Below are positions 9,435 to 19,105 of a stretch of DNA of 64,000 nucleotides, in pieces (positions within the stretch are counted from its first letter, which is position 1; every line of letters begins with the position of its first letter). A model generated the notes under the pieces. The model was not told where the DNA came from, searched no databases, and worked only from the letters and a program-made list of their open reading frames with translations. This stretch comes from DAOSXA01 sp964526835 (GTDB lineage: Bacteria; Zixibacteria; MSB-5A5; GN15; FEB-12): positions 112,341 through 176,340 of the forward strand of contig CAZGMK010000004.1 of the NCBI GenBank assembly GCA_964526835.1, given 5' to 3'. The translations under genes and the position numbers were made by a program.

Positions 9435-9450
9435 TATCATACCGATGATA
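9435..9450. promoter_or_regulatory. Palindromic candidate operator upstream of the methyltransferase
   Basis: The sequence TATCAT-ACCG-ATGATA is a perfect 6-base inverted repeat with a 4-base spacer, about 20 bases before the GTG start. Its size suits a ribbon-helix-helix dimer, and the methyltransferase carries such a domain, so autorepression of the operon is a reasonable inference. Confidence 0.5.
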
Positions 9451-9667
9451 GCATCCTTTGTCCGCAACTGTCAATCACATACTGTCGCTGGTCACTAAAA
9501 AAACAGGCGCAATCCCGAAATCTAGCCCGAAGAGAGCAAACGTGGGTAAAATCCGCCCCCGACCCTGGGATTGGCCTGTAATGACTGCGGGGGCATTGGT
9601 CCACGAAGCTGTGTCGTCGACTCGCGGTGCCAGATATTTCCCTGTCAATCCGCATGTCACCTTGAGC

Positions 9668-9744
9668 GGCGAAGGGGACACGGGCTATCGCTGATGGCGA
9701 AGCTGGTGCTCGTGTGAGGTTTCGACTCCACTCAACCTCACATC
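9668..9744 (+). repeat. Direct repeat, right copy, flanking the restriction-modification cassette
   Basis: Seventy-seven bases beginning GGCGAAGGGGACACGGGC, in the same orientation as 6223-6300 and about 80 percent identical by eye. It lies 253 bases upstream of the methyltransferase start. Homology does not seem to extend leftward beyond GGCGAAGGG. Confidence 0.7.
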
Positions 9745-9917
9745 TGGGGCTCAATCCCTCGTGTGCTAAAGTCACCCGATCGCCGTCCTGCCCCGTGGTC
9801 GGCTGGGCTGCAGCGGCCGCCGCCCTTGCGGGGCACTGTGAACAAGCGAGCAAACCCAACAACAAAAGGCAGGCCCATAGCAGGACCTGCCTCACCATTT
9901 CAATTGGCTCGGTACAA

Positions 9918-12900
9918 CTACGACTTCATATCCACTGGGGCGCGGAGCCAGAAGTCGCGCGGATGCAAGCGATACACCGGCTGCGCCGTACCCTCCGCGG
10001 TCTCGATGTACTGCTCCAGCGACTCGAACTGCGGTTCCGGGCCGATCAGGAAAAACACACCATCCTCCGACCGCGAGAGCTTCGGACCATAGCCGATCAG
10101 CACCGGGCCATAGGCCTCCTCCATGCGATGACGGAGCACCGAGTAGACATCACGATCGGAGCGGGCCAGGTCGAGCACCTGCCGCCGGAAGGCGCGGACT
10201 CGCTCCGGGGTGCGGCCATCGGTGAGGTCGGCCGCCATGGCTTTGCCGCGGTCTTCGTAGCGACTGGGCGCCCGGGATGCATTGAATATCAGCGCAACGG
10301 CGTAGTCGACCAGCGAGGTGTCGTCTGCGGCGTTCTTGAGCAGATCCACAACGAACTTCATGGTCTGGGCCACATCGGGGCAGCGTTCGGCGTAGTAGGA
10401 GAGCCGGCCGGTGGATTGCGAGTAACCGTAGCCGTTGGAGTAGGCCAGTCCGGCCGCCCAGGTGTTCATGAAGATGCCGTGCGGGCCTCCGCCGCTGAAG
10501 AGCTTGCCGCTCAGGCAATCGACCACCGCCTGTTCGGTGGTGTCGTAGGGCTGAGCATGCTGGCAGTTGAACACCATGACACCGTTGCGGGTACCCTCGT
10601 GAACGAGGCCGACATAGACCGGGTCGAACACTTCCGGCTGGCGGCTGCGAAGCATGCGGTCGATCCGCTCGTCCTGCGCGTACTGCTGGCGCAATGGCTG
10701 AGTGCTGTTGTCGAGCCGCACGACCAGATCGTGAATCTTCGGCATGATGCTCTTGCGGTCGCCGCTGTTAGAGACCATGTACATGCGCGCGTTACCGGCG
10801 TTTCGCACCAGGTCGAGCACGTATTCGATCTCTCTGAGCGCCTTCTCCGGCTCAACCAGGAGGTCGGCCCTGGTCTCCGCACAGAGGTAGGCCCAGTCCT
10901 CGGCCAGGTTGTGGTCGGGTATGTCGGCCAGGGTGGCCTTGAGTTCGCGCGCGGCACGGGCCACGACCTTTTTGGCGGTTTCGGAAAGAGTCTGAGCGGG
11001 CGGCGGCAGGGTCTCCTTCAGCGAGTCAGGAACATCCTTGTCGATCTGCTCCAGGTTGCCGAGAATGCTGGTCAGCTTCTCGCGGCTCATGACGGCGCCG
11101 AATTCGCCCAGTACGCCGAACAGCATCGCGATCTCCTCGCGGGAGGTGCTGTCGCCGGGATCGGTCAGGCGCCAGCGCAGGCGCTGGTAATGGTGGGTTT
11201 GGGTGAGGAAGCTGGCTGTCGACATGATCAGCGGGTTGGTCTGGAAGCGGTAGGCGTTGGCCGGGTTGTTGACCCAGCCCTCTTCGGATCCCTTCATACG
11301 GTTACGCGAACCCGAAAGCGACTGGTCGATCACATCCAGGATTCGCGACAGGTTGTCGACGCTCAGGTATGGCGAGTAGAGGGTGCGGTTCATCCATTCG
11401 AGGACCGCATCGAGCTCATCGGTTCGTGAGGCCTCACCGGTAAGAATCAGCTCTGTCCGCTGTGTCTGGAAATCGTGGTCAAAGAATGCCGAGAGGCCCA
11501 GAACCTCGTTACGCAGCCGTACACGCATGTCGTCGTACCGAATCGGCTCGCCGTCAACGATGACACCGATCTGTGTGAGAGCATTGGGCAGAAAGGGCGA
11601 ATAGACCAGCAGCGATTCGGGAATGACATCAAGGCGCAGGGCCAGGGCGATGGTTGAGGATTTCATGTTCTCGAAGGTCGAGGCGACCATCGGGATTTCG
11701 CCCGGCAGAGTGATTACTTGGTAATCCAAGTTTGGATCCAGGGTCATCGGTGGGCTGTCGACGAACTGCGGCAGTTCCTGTTTTGCTCTGACTTCCTCGA
11801 GCTGGACGGTGCGGGCGTCGAATTCCTCCTTGTAGATACCGATAGCTGCCTGGGCATCTTCAGTCGCATACTGCTTCTTGAAACCCTCCACATACTCTGC
11901 CAGTCGCTTCTCCTTGGCGGCGGCGGCCTCGGCGATCATCTTCGGTTCGGGCACCGCCCCGATCATGTAGGGCCGCCGGTCGAGAACGTTGCATCGCTCG
12001 ATAAGCCCTGCCCAGATATTCTCGTCGAGTGCAAGCAGACTGTCGGCGGCACCAAGGCGATCGCTCAGGGTCAGGGATTTGCGGAAGCCCTCTTCCTTTT
12101 CGAGCGTGGCCAGGAGGCTGAGCCAGCCGGACCCGATGCCGGAGCGGAAGCCGAACATGGGCGGGGAATTCAGATAGTCATCGAACTGCTTTCGAGTCTG
12201 AGCCAGATTGGCGCGGGCTTTCTCGTTGAATGCCTTCAGCTCCGCCGAGCCGTCCTCGAAATCGTGCACTCGCTGAAGCTCATTCTGTATCAGTCGGGCT
12301 ACGCTGTCGACCATGGTTCGGGTCACATCTGTGCGATTCACCCCGATCAGGCCGAAGTGTATCGCGATATCTAATTCATCATCGTAGCCGCCATAGACAC
12401 TTCGTCCGCCTATGTCGAGAATCCGGGTCTCGGAGTTGATGAAAAGATCGTACAAATTGGTCGTCGGTCCGCCGGCGAAGGCACCGAGGAAGATGCCCAG
12501 CATCATCTCATCCTGCCGCGACAGTTTCACATCGGCTGGCCAGGAATAGATCATATAGCCCTGATCCTCAATGCGCTCGGAAGGATAGGTCACTATGCTG
12601 ACAGCACCGGGCGGAGCCGGATTGGCCGGAGGAAGGTCAAAGGCGTCAATACCTATCAGGTCGCTGTGGTCGGCCCAATCCTGACAACGGTTCAGGATGG
12701 CATCCATGCGAGCCATGAAGTCCTCGACTTCGACCTCATCGGGAATAGCTGCGATCACACCCATGTTGGACAGGTGATGGGTCTCCTCTATAAACCGCCA
12801 CATATCCTCCGGAGTCATTGAGCGCATAACATCCGGGTTGCCACCCGAGTTGTAGCTAAGCGGATGCTCCTCGCCATACACGAGGTCATTCAGGGCGCCC

Positions 12901-13514
12901 CAGGTATGGTACCAGTGCTTTTCGTAGGCGCTGACCATTTCGGTGTAGACGGTCCCCTTCTCCTCGATTTGAAGGAGACCGGTCTCCGGATCCTCGGTGA
13001 TGCCAACGTGGCAGACCTCGCGCCGGATCTCCTCGTCGGTGAAGTCGGGGTGCAGGAAGGCCATCAGCTTTGCCTCGAACAGATCGTAGAACGTCTCGAT
13101 CCCGGCGATCGTGTTGAAGTGATAACAGGTGCGCAACTGGCTCGTAAAAGCTGAACTGCTGGAGAGGGCCATGTCTTCCAGCACGGCGACGTACCGTCCG
13201 CGATTGCCTTTGCCCAGCAGCAGGTGCTCGCAGGCGTGGGGTTCACCCTTGGATGAGGTCGGGACTGTCTTGATCCACCAGAAGGCCTGAGGGACCGACT
13301 GGATTCGCATCAAATCAATGACAAACCCATACTTATCGGAAACAAATCGTGCTCCCATGGCCTCGCCGGAGGCATTCTCGTACACATTCAATGCGGTGAA
13401 ACCGCTGACTTTCTGCTCGGGCTGAAGCCTTTCAAAGTACTGATCGGCGGCCACAGACGCCGCCAGCAAAAGCAGCAGCAGCGCCAATAGCGACGTTGTG
13501 AGTCGGTGAGTCAT
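9918..13514 (-). CDS. Exported M16-family (insulinase/presequence-protease type) metallopeptidase
   Basis: About 1198 residues from the ATG at 13514, preceded by AAGGAAAGGA. The signal peptide is MTHRLTTSLLALLLLLLAASVAA. The inverted zinc motif HACEH (H93, E96, H97) is followed by an acid at the expected distance (E174), so the active site looks intact. The length and the four-domain layout in one chain resemble presequence protease (M16C) rather than the two-subunit processing peptidases. The C-terminal half has the usual inactive M16 repeats (VGLVHEGTRNGVMVFN, LFSGGGPHGIFMNTW). It probably degrades peptides in the periplasm or outside the cell. It is a stand-alone gene. An upstream in-frame start near 13610 would put a polar leader before the signal peptide and is rejected. 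Confidence 0.88.
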   Translation of the reverse strand: MTHRLTTSLLALLLLLLAASVAADQYFERLQPEQKVSGFTALNVYENASGEAMGARFVSDKYGFVIDLMRIQSVPQAFWWIKTVPTSSKGEPHACEHLLLGKGNRGRYVAVLEDMALSSSSAFTSQLRTCYHFNTIAGIETFYDLFEAKLMAFLHPDFTDEEIRREVCHVGITEDPETGLLQIEEKGTVYTEMVSAYEKHWYHTWGALNDLVYGEEHPLSYNSGGNPDVMRSMTPEDMWRFIEETHHLSNMGVIAAIPDEVEVEDFMARMDAILNRCQDWADHSDLIGIDAFDLPPANPAPPGAVSIVTYPSERIEDQGYMIYSWPADVKLSRQDEMMLGIFLGAFAGGPTTNLYDLFINSETRILDIGGRSVYGGYDDELDIAIHFGLIGVNRTDVTRTMVDSVARLIQNELQRVHDFEDGSAELKAFNEKARANLAQTRKQFDDYLNSPPMFGFRSGIGSGWLSLLATLEKEEGFRKSLTLSDRLGAADSLLALDENIWAGLIERCNVLDRRPYMIGAVPEPKMIAEAAAAKEKRLAEYVEGFKKQYATEDAQAAIGIYKEEFDARTVQLEEVRAKQELPQFVDSPPMTLDPNLDYQVITLPGEIPMVASTFENMKSSTIALALRLDVIPESLLVYSPFLPNALTQIGVIVDGEPIRYDDMRVRLRNEVLGLSAFFDHDFQTQRTELILTGEASRTDELDAVLEWMNRTLYSPYLSVDNLSRILDVIDQSLSGSRNRMKGSEEGWVNNPANAYRFQTNPLIMSTASFLTQTHHYQRLRWRLTDPGDSTSREEIAMLFGVLGEFGAVMSREKLTSILGNLEQIDKDVPDSLKETLPPPAQTLSETAKKVVARAARELKATLADIPDHNLAEDWAYLCAETRADLLVEPEKALREIEYVLDLVRNAGNARMYMVSNSGDRKSIMPKIHDLVVRLDNSTQPLRQQYAQDERIDRMLRSRQPEVFDPVYVGLVHEGTRNGVMVFNCQHAQPYDTTEQAVVDCLSGKLFSGGGPHGIFMNTWAAGLAYSNGYGYSQSTGRLSYYAERCPDVAQTMKFVVDLLKNAADDTSLVDYAVALIFNASRAPSRYEDRGKAMAADLTDGRTPERVRAFRRQVLDLARSDRDVYSVLRHRMEEAYGPVLIGYGPKLSRSEDGVFFLIGPEPQFESLEQYIETAEGTAQPVYRLHPRDFWLRAPVDMKS

Positions 13515-14078
13515 GACGGTATATTCCTTTCCTTCAACTCCTGGTATGACACTGTCGTTCAAGCTACTAGCTATGATACGCGAGGGCAACGGATTTGATG
13601 CATTGGGCATGAAGTGGTAATATCTGCGTCATAGCCAATTCAGGCTGGACAGAGGACGGCTCTGCTGCTATATTGCGACCGCGGGATTGGCATGGCAAGC
13701 CTATTTCGCTGACCAAAGAGTGCCAAGTACCCTACCGGCGCCATCGTCGTCGGTAAACGCTACAGACTTAATGAGTTCACGCTTTTCACAAGCCTTATTC
13801 GGGCCGGTTGAGACGGGGGTTTGTTGCACCTCGGCCACCGGAGCAACGGTATACTCTGTCGTCATCAATTTGGGACAGCCATATCTGACCGACCGTCTGC
13901 ACTCCCAGTTGATTAGCAAAGACACTGCTGCCCTGCAAGCCTAAGAGGGCAGAAGTCTCATGCGGGTTGCAGAATATCCGCGGGATCTCGTATTGAGTCT
14001 AACGGCCCGACTGCAGGGCGCCTGTTGAAGAGAATATGACTGTTAGTTGATTCACAGAACACACAGGAGAGACAGAAA
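13515..14078. other. Intergenic region between divergent exported peptidase genes
   Basis: About 560 bases between the leftward M16 gene and the rightward metalloprotease gene. It contains a 7-base inverted repeat, CTGCCCT at 13928-13934 and AGGGCAG at 13946-13952 (11-base loop), and a ribosome-binding site (AGGAGA) for the gene at 14079. Two overlapping opposite-strand frames of 70-85 codons (13687-13944 and 13701-13925) have no recognisable features, and I do not call them. Confidence 0.45.
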
Positions 14079-16871
14079 ATGCAACGAACACTAATGCTAT
14101 TGTCGATGGTCCTGATTGTGGCCATCGCGGGCGTCGCATCCTCCGGAGAGGAAGATGGTCTGGCGGCGACCCAAGCGTTCAATGCCTTGAAATCGAAGTT
14201 TCCGTCGGTGCAGGCCTACCGCACTGCGGGAAACATCACGAGGCTGTATGGCCAGCCATTCAGCAGCGGCGCATCACCGGAGCAGTCGGCGGCAGCCTTT
14301 ATCCAGCAGCACTCCATGGCGCTGGGCGCCCCGGCCGACCAGCTTGTCGCGCAGAGTCTGTTGCCGGACGGTCGTCATTCGCAGCCACTCATGTGGGATG
14401 ATGAAGCCGGCAGGTACAAGTTCACGCTGGTCTATTACTCGCAGGTGAAGGATGGCCTTTCGGTCTACCAGTCCGAAGTCCGCCTTCTGGTTAGAAATGA
14501 GCCGGGCTATCCGCTCGTATTGGCCGTATCGACTCTTCGAGATATGGGCGACTATGCCCCCGACAAATCGGCCGTGAGCACACCATCGACGATCGCGGTG
14601 CAGGCGGTGCAGAACGATGAACCCTCCCTGACCGATTTCTCCGATCAGAAGCCGGTGGTATTTGCCGGTAGCGCGGACGAGTACACGGAGCCGAACCTGG
14701 GCGTGGAGCTGGTCGCCAGTTCGCCGTTTCCCGAGAAGTTCCGATATGTAGTCGATCCGATCAGCGGCGAGATCCTGTATAAGGAGAACCTGATTATTTT
14801 CGAAGATGTCATGGGGAACTCCAGCGGTGTCGGCACCCCCGGTCCCAAGGCCATGCAGTGCACGCCGTCGATGCAACAGGCCTTTCCCTATGCGCGAGTA
14901 GACATTTCGGGCGGTGACTTCGCCTACGCCGACGGGAATGGTGACTTTGTAGTCCCGAATGCCGGGACCGACGACGTTACGGTTACTGCCATGATGCGCG
15001 GGGAGTACTTCATCGTCTACAACTACTCCGGCTCGGAGGAGCAACTCAGCCAGGTTGTAACGCCTCCCGGCCCGGCTAATTTCGTATTCAATGAACTGGA
15101 TGCCAGCGAACAGGTGCGGGCGCAGGTGAACGGCTACCTGAATGCGAACGAGGTCCGTGACTTCATCCTGACCTATAACCCGTCGTATCCGACAATATCT
15201 TCGCAAACCGGCTTCCCGGTCTATGTCAACCGCACTGACGGCTACTGCCCGGGCAACGCCTGGTACAACGGTAGTTCGATCAACTTTTGCCAGTCGGGCA
15301 GCGGTTTCGGCAACACCTCTTTTGCCAGCGTCTCACAGCACGAATATGGTCATCATCTGGTGGCCACGGGTGGTTCCGGCCAGGGCGCCTATGGTGAGGG
15401 GATGTCGGATTGCGTGTCGATGCTCATCGCCGACGATCCCGGCCTGGGCTATGGATTCTACTACAGTCAGTGCGACACCCCTCTGCGCAACGCCGACAAT
15501 ACATACCAGTATCCGTGCATCGGCGAGATTCATGACTGCGGCCAGCTTCTATCGGGCTGTGTGTGGAGCACGCGCAATGAACTGCTGGCCATCAGCCAGA
15601 CACCCGGCGACTATATCGAGATTCTCGCCAACCTGACCATCAACTCTGTTCTGTTGCACACGGGCACCGAGATCACACCGCAGATCACGATCGACTTTTT
15701 GACCCTGGATGACGACGACGCCAATCTCGACAACGGCACCCCGCACTGGGATCAGATATGCGCCGGTTTCGGCGACCACAACATGGACTGCCCGGCGCTG
15801 GCTCCGGTTTGGTTCAGTTATCCAGGCGGCCGTCCGGAGACAGTTGAACCGTACAACGAGACGGTCGTCGAGGTAGTGGCCAATGCCGGTGCGGTAGTCC
15901 CCCTGAGCGGAACCGGCAAATTCTTCTATGCCATCGACGACGGTCCTTTCCAGCAGGGTGACATGACCGAGATCACCGACAATGTTTATGAGGTGACCTT
16001 GCCGGCGGCCCAGTGCGATCAGTTTATCAACTGGTACGTGGAGGCCGAGTCGGACGGCATGGGCATGGTCTACGATCCTGTCGGCGCTCCCCTTACGACG
16101 TATCAGTCCATTGTGGCGACCGAGGTGCTGGCTCCATTTGCCGACGATTTCGAGACCGATCTTGGTTGGACGGTTACCGGTTATGTCACCGACGGCGCCT
16201 GGGAACGCGGCATCCCGGCCGGCGGCGGTGAACGCGGTGATCCGCCGACCGACTTCGATGGTTCGGGCCATTGCTACCTGACCGACAATGAATATGGTAA
16301 CTCAGATGTTGACGATGGCACCACTACTCTTCTGTCGCCGACTATTGACCTGTCCGCCTTTGAGGACGCGAAAATCCACTATGCCCGCTGGTATTCCAAC
16401 CACTTCGGCGCCGATCCTTACAACGATGAAATGCACATCTACATCTCGAGCGATGACGGCGCATCGTGGACGCTGGTAGAGACCGTCGGACCGGTCGACC
16501 AGGCCGACGGCGGCTGGTACGAAAACACGTTCTGGGTCTCGGAGTTCGTGACTCCGACAGCGACCATGAAGATGCGCTTCGATGCCTCCGACCTGAATGC
16601 CGGTTCGGTGGTGGAAGCGGCAGTCGACGACTTCACGATCACCGCCTACGAGTGCATCGGATATATCTGCGGAGACGTCAACGGCAACCAGGTTGGGCCT
16701 GACATCGAGGACATGGTCTATCTTGTTGCCTACATGTTCAGCGAGGGCCCTGAGCCACCGGCTGCGGGGGCGTGCGATGTGAACGGTAACGGCGTCGGCC
16801 CGGATATCGAGGACCTGGTCTATCTGGTGGCCTACATGTTCAACGACGGTCCGCCTCTGAACTGCCCGTAA
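14079..16871 (+). CDS. Secreted HExxH metalloprotease with FTP/PepSY-like propeptide and C-terminal dockerin-like repeats
   Basis: A 930-residue secreted protein with signal peptide MQRTLMLLSMVLIVAIAGVASS. Residues about 28-235 look like an FTP/PepSY propeptide of the kind that inhibits and folds thermolysin- or fungalysin-type enzymes. The catalytic domain has QHEYGHH (H421, E422, H425) and GEGMSD with E440 as likely third zinc ligand. About 590-860 are beta-rich domains, including a jelly-roll-like segment (FADDFETDLGWTVTG). The tail has two dockerin-like repeats (GDVNGNQVGPDIEDMVYLVAYMF and a second copy) ending GPPLNCP. In this kind of organism such tails probably bind calcium and may anchor or sort the protein. 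Start chosen for AGGAGA eight bases upstream. Confidence 0.88.
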   Translation: MQRTLMLLSMVLIVAIAGVASSGEEDGLAATQAFNALKSKFPSVQAYRTAGNITRLYGQPFSSGASPEQSAAAFIQQHSMALGAPADQLVAQSLLPDGRHSQPLMWDDEAGRYKFTLVYYSQVKDGLSVYQSEVRLLVRNEPGYPLVLAVSTLRDMGDYAPDKSAVSTPSTIAVQAVQNDEPSLTDFSDQKPVVFAGSADEYTEPNLGVELVASSPFPEKFRYVVDPISGEILYKENLIIFEDVMGNSSGVGTPGPKAMQCTPSMQQAFPYARVDISGGDFAYADGNGDFVVPNAGTDDVTVTAMMRGEYFIVYNYSGSEEQLSQVVTPPGPANFVFNELDASEQVRAQVNGYLNANEVRDFILTYNPSYPTISSQTGFPVYVNRTDGYCPGNAWYNGSSINFCQSGSGFGNTSFASVSQHEYGHHLVATGGSGQGAYGEGMSDCVSMLIADDPGLGYGFYYSQCDTPLRNADNTYQYPCIGEIHDCGQLLSGCVWSTRNELLAISQTPGDYIEILANLTINSVLLHTGTEITPQITIDFLTLDDDDANLDNGTPHWDQICAGFGDHNMDCPALAPVWFSYPGGRPETVEPYNETVVEVVANAGAVVPLSGTGKFFYAIDDGPFQQGDMTEITDNVYEVTLPAAQCDQFINWYVEAESDGMGMVYDPVGAPLTTYQSIVATEVLAPFADDFETDLGWTVTGYVTDGAWERGIPAGGGERGDPPTDFDGSGHCYLTDNEYGNSDVDDGTTTLLSPTIDLSAFEDAKIHYARWYSNHFGADPYNDEMHIYISSDDGASWTLVETVGPVDQADGGWYENTFWVSEFVTPTATMKMRFDASDLNAGSVVEAAVDDFTITAYECIGYICGDVNGNQVGPDIEDMVYLVAYMFSEGPEPPAAGACDVNGNGVGPDIEDLVYLVAYMFNDGPPLNCP

Positions 16872-16898
16872 ATCCGGGTACTCTGCCTTCTGATACTG

Positions 16899-16929
16899 AA
16901 GCGCCCGCATCGCTATGGTGTGGGCGCTT
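16899..16929. terminator. Hairpin between convergent genes
   Basis: AAGCGCCC (16899-16906) pairs with GGGCGCTT (16922-16929) across a 15-base loop, midway between the stop of the metalloprotease and the stop of the oppositely oriented S9 peptidase. There is no T-run, so it would act as a GC-rich bidirectional terminator. Confidence 0.5.
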
Positions 16930-16964
16930 GCCATTGTTCGTGGTGCCGCTCTCCCCCGTCAGCA

Positions 16965-18920
16965 TTACCGGATAACTTCACCCTTGCGTGCGGGCTCGAC
17001 TCGACCACCGAGGCACTCGGCGAGGAATCTCTCGGCCGCTGTGTAGAACGTCAGACGATTCTCCGGGCGCGCCAGTCCGTGACCCTCATCCTCGAAGAGC
17101 AGGTACTCACATCTGACACCGCTTTGCTCGAGCGCCTCCACAATTTGCTCGGATTCATTTCGACTAACCCTCGGGTCATTGGCTCCCTGCCCGATCAGCA
17201 TCGGGATCTTGATCTGGTCGGCATAGAACAAGGGCGACCGGGCCCGCAGCAGTTCGCGGTCTTCGACGGGGTGTCCGATGCGCTCATGCAGGATGTTGCG
17301 GTAGCTCTCCCAGTAGGGAGGGATTGACTCCAGAAATGTAAGCAAGTTGCTCATGCCCATCAGATCGACAGCGCAGGAGAAGACATCGGGAGTGAAGGCC
17401 GCCCCGCAAAGGGCAGCGTAACCGCCGAACGAGAAACCGTAGATGGCCACCCGGTCCGGGTCGGTGTAACCCTGCGCAACCGCCCATTGGACGCCGTCAA
17501 TCAGGTCGGTCAGCATCTTACCGCCCCACTCGCCGTCCCCGGCGATTACAAAGTCTTTGCCATAGCCGGAGGAGCCACGATAATTCACCTGGAGAACCGC
17601 GTAACCCCGGTTGGCCAGCCATTGCACATCGGGATTCCAGCCCCACGTGTCACGGGTCCAGGGGCCGCCGTGTACCTTCAGGACCATTGGGAGGTTACGT
17701 CGCTCCGCCCCGGGCGGGAAGGTTATGTAACCATACAGTCTCAGGCCATCGCGAGTGTCGAACTCGACCGGTTCCATCGAGGCCAGTTCATATTCGGTCA
17801 GCTCGGGACGATGGAAGAACAGAAAGGTAGCCCTTTTGCTCGGCCTATCGAAAGAGTAGTACGGTATCGGGCCATCATCCGTCACGAAGCCGATCATCCA
17901 GGTGTCATCGTCATTGTCGCGGCTGGTGACAAAGGGATCGCCGCGGTGGAGGGCCTTGACAGCCTCGATGTCGTCACGAACTCCATCATCGAGGACGACT
18001 ATCGAATCGCGATGGGTAACGATCACCGCCCACTCCGGAGCATGGGTGTCGGGATTCAGAACCACTTTGGTCACGTCGTAGCGGGGATGCTCGAGAACCA
18101 CCTGCTCGATCTCCCCGGTCGCGGCATCGACGCGGCAGAGGCGGCCGGCGTTGGCTTCGCGGGAGTCGATCACGTAGATCGAACTGCCCTCGCGATTAAA
18201 CCCGACCGGATAGGCGGTCATTGCATCCTGCGAGTCCCAACGTATGATGGTTCTCCACTTCGCCTGCTCGGTTGGACGCACCATCAGATCGAACCCACCA
18301 ATATCGTTTGCCGCCAGGGCTCCGCGGACCCGAAACTCGGCGTCGGTGATCCAGTGGGCGATGTTGCCCGGGTTGGTGGCGACCTTGTCCAGACTCCCTG
18401 TTGCAATATTCAGCCGGTAGACGTCATGGTGCTGGGGGTTGTCTTTGTTCATACCGATAATGAGGTGATCCGGGAAGTCCTTGCTGCGGTCGATGATCCG
18501 AACCTGGACACCCTCGAACGGCGTCAGGCGAGTGTCGGCAAGCGTCTCGATGTTGACGGCGGAAAGCCGCCAGTTCTCGTTCCCGGCGTCGTCCTCCAGA
18601 TACAGGATGTGCCGGCTCTGGCCACCCCAGAAGTAGTACGTGATGCCGCGGGTCGAGTCCATAGTTACCGGCCGGGCATCGTCCTGGCCAATGGTAGCCA
18701 CCCAGACGTTCATGACGTCCTTATACGGCGCCAGATACGACCAGCGACGGCCGTCAGGCGAAAGGCGGGGGTTGACCCGGTCGGGGTTACCGAAGAGAAC
18801 CTGTCGGGGAATGAGTTCGACTTGCGACCGGTCACCCTGCGAGCATCCGCTTGCGAGACCGATGAGACACCCCATGATTAGCCAGAGACTCGACTTGAGC
18901 ACCAACGATCTTCCGTTCAT
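16965..18920 (-). CDS. S9 prolyl-oligopeptidase-family peptidase, predicted lipoprotein
   Basis: About 651 residues from the ATG at 18920, which has GGAAGG five to six bases upstream. The signal peptide ends in LIGLASGC, a good lipobox, so the protein is probably tethered to a membrane. An N-terminal beta-propeller (about 30-380) precedes an alpha/beta hydrolase domain with GFSFGGY (Ser497), GANDPRV (Asp582) and EDEGHGL (His614), the complete S9 triad. The family cleaves short peptides, often after proline or as an acylaminoacyl peptidase; substrate preference cannot be told here. It is probably a single gene lying after the clostripain-like gene. Confidence 0.9.
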   Translation of the reverse strand: MNGRSLVLKSSLWLIMGCLIGLASGCSQGDRSQVELIPRQVLFGNPDRVNPRLSPDGRRWSYLAPYKDVMNVWVATIGQDDARPVTMDSTRGITYYFWGGQSRHILYLEDDAGNENWRLSAVNIETLADTRLTPFEGVQVRIIDRSKDFPDHLIIGMNKDNPQHHDVYRLNIATGSLDKVATNPGNIAHWITDAEFRVRGALAANDIGGFDLMVRPTEQAKWRTIIRWDSQDAMTAYPVGFNREGSSIYVIDSREANAGRLCRVDAATGEIEQVVLEHPRYDVTKVVLNPDTHAPEWAVIVTHRDSIVVLDDGVRDDIEAVKALHRGDPFVTSRDNDDDTWMIGFVTDDGPIPYYSFDRPSKRATFLFFHRPELTEYELASMEPVEFDTRDGLRLYGYITFPPGAERRNLPMVLKVHGGPWTRDTWGWNPDVQWLANRGYAVLQVNYRGSSGYGKDFVIAGDGEWGGKMLTDLIDGVQWAVAQGYTDPDRVAIYGFSFGGYAALCGAAFTPDVFSCAVDLMGMSNLLTFLESIPPYWESYRNILHERIGHPVEDRELLRARSPLFYADQIKIPMLIGQGANDPRVSRNESEQIVEALEQSGVRCEYLLFEDEGHGLARPENRLTFYTAAERFLAECLGGRVEPARKGEVIR

Positions 18921-19061
18921 TGAACCTTCCGGCTTCGCCGGTTTGATTTCGGCAGACACAGGGCCCTTTCCCGACCCTCTCTACATACGTACAGGAAGGT
19001 AGACGGGTTCCGGGGTGCTGGCAACCTTAAATGCGATCGAGCGACAGGAGGGTATGAAATC

Positions 19062-19083
19062 GGCGCCGCCGGATGGCGGCGCC
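19062..19083 (-). terminator. Strong GC hairpin after the clostripain-like gene
   Basis: GGCGCCGCC (19062-19070), loop GGAT, GGCGGCGCC (19075-19083): a perfect 9-base stem 22 bases past the stop of the leftward clostripain-like gene. No U-run follows, so it may be a Rho-independent-like or a pausing hairpin. Confidence 0.5.
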
Positions 19084-19105
19084 GGTGGAACGGACTTGCG
19101 GGCCA

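Larger units (their letters stand above)
9416..9917. other. Intergenic region right of the restriction-modification cassette
   Basis: About 500 bases holding the methyltransferase promoter region with its palindrome and the right copy of the flanking repeat (9668-9744). Two overlapping short frames cover it on opposite strands, but neither has a convincing start or a recognisable protein, and one simply reads through the repeat. Confidence 0.5.

Noticed and set aside
9437..9898. A short gene left of the M16 gene
   Set aside because: It reads through the direct repeat at 9668-9744, has no good start and overlaps another short frame on the plus strand.
9918..11429. A 571-codon plus-strand gene over the M16 region
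   Set aside because: It is the antisense shadow of the M16 coding sequence, whose motif HACEH and signal peptide are clear.
13687..13944. A short gene between the M16 and metalloprotease genes
   Set aside because: Overlapping frames on both strands, no ribosome-binding site and no family features.
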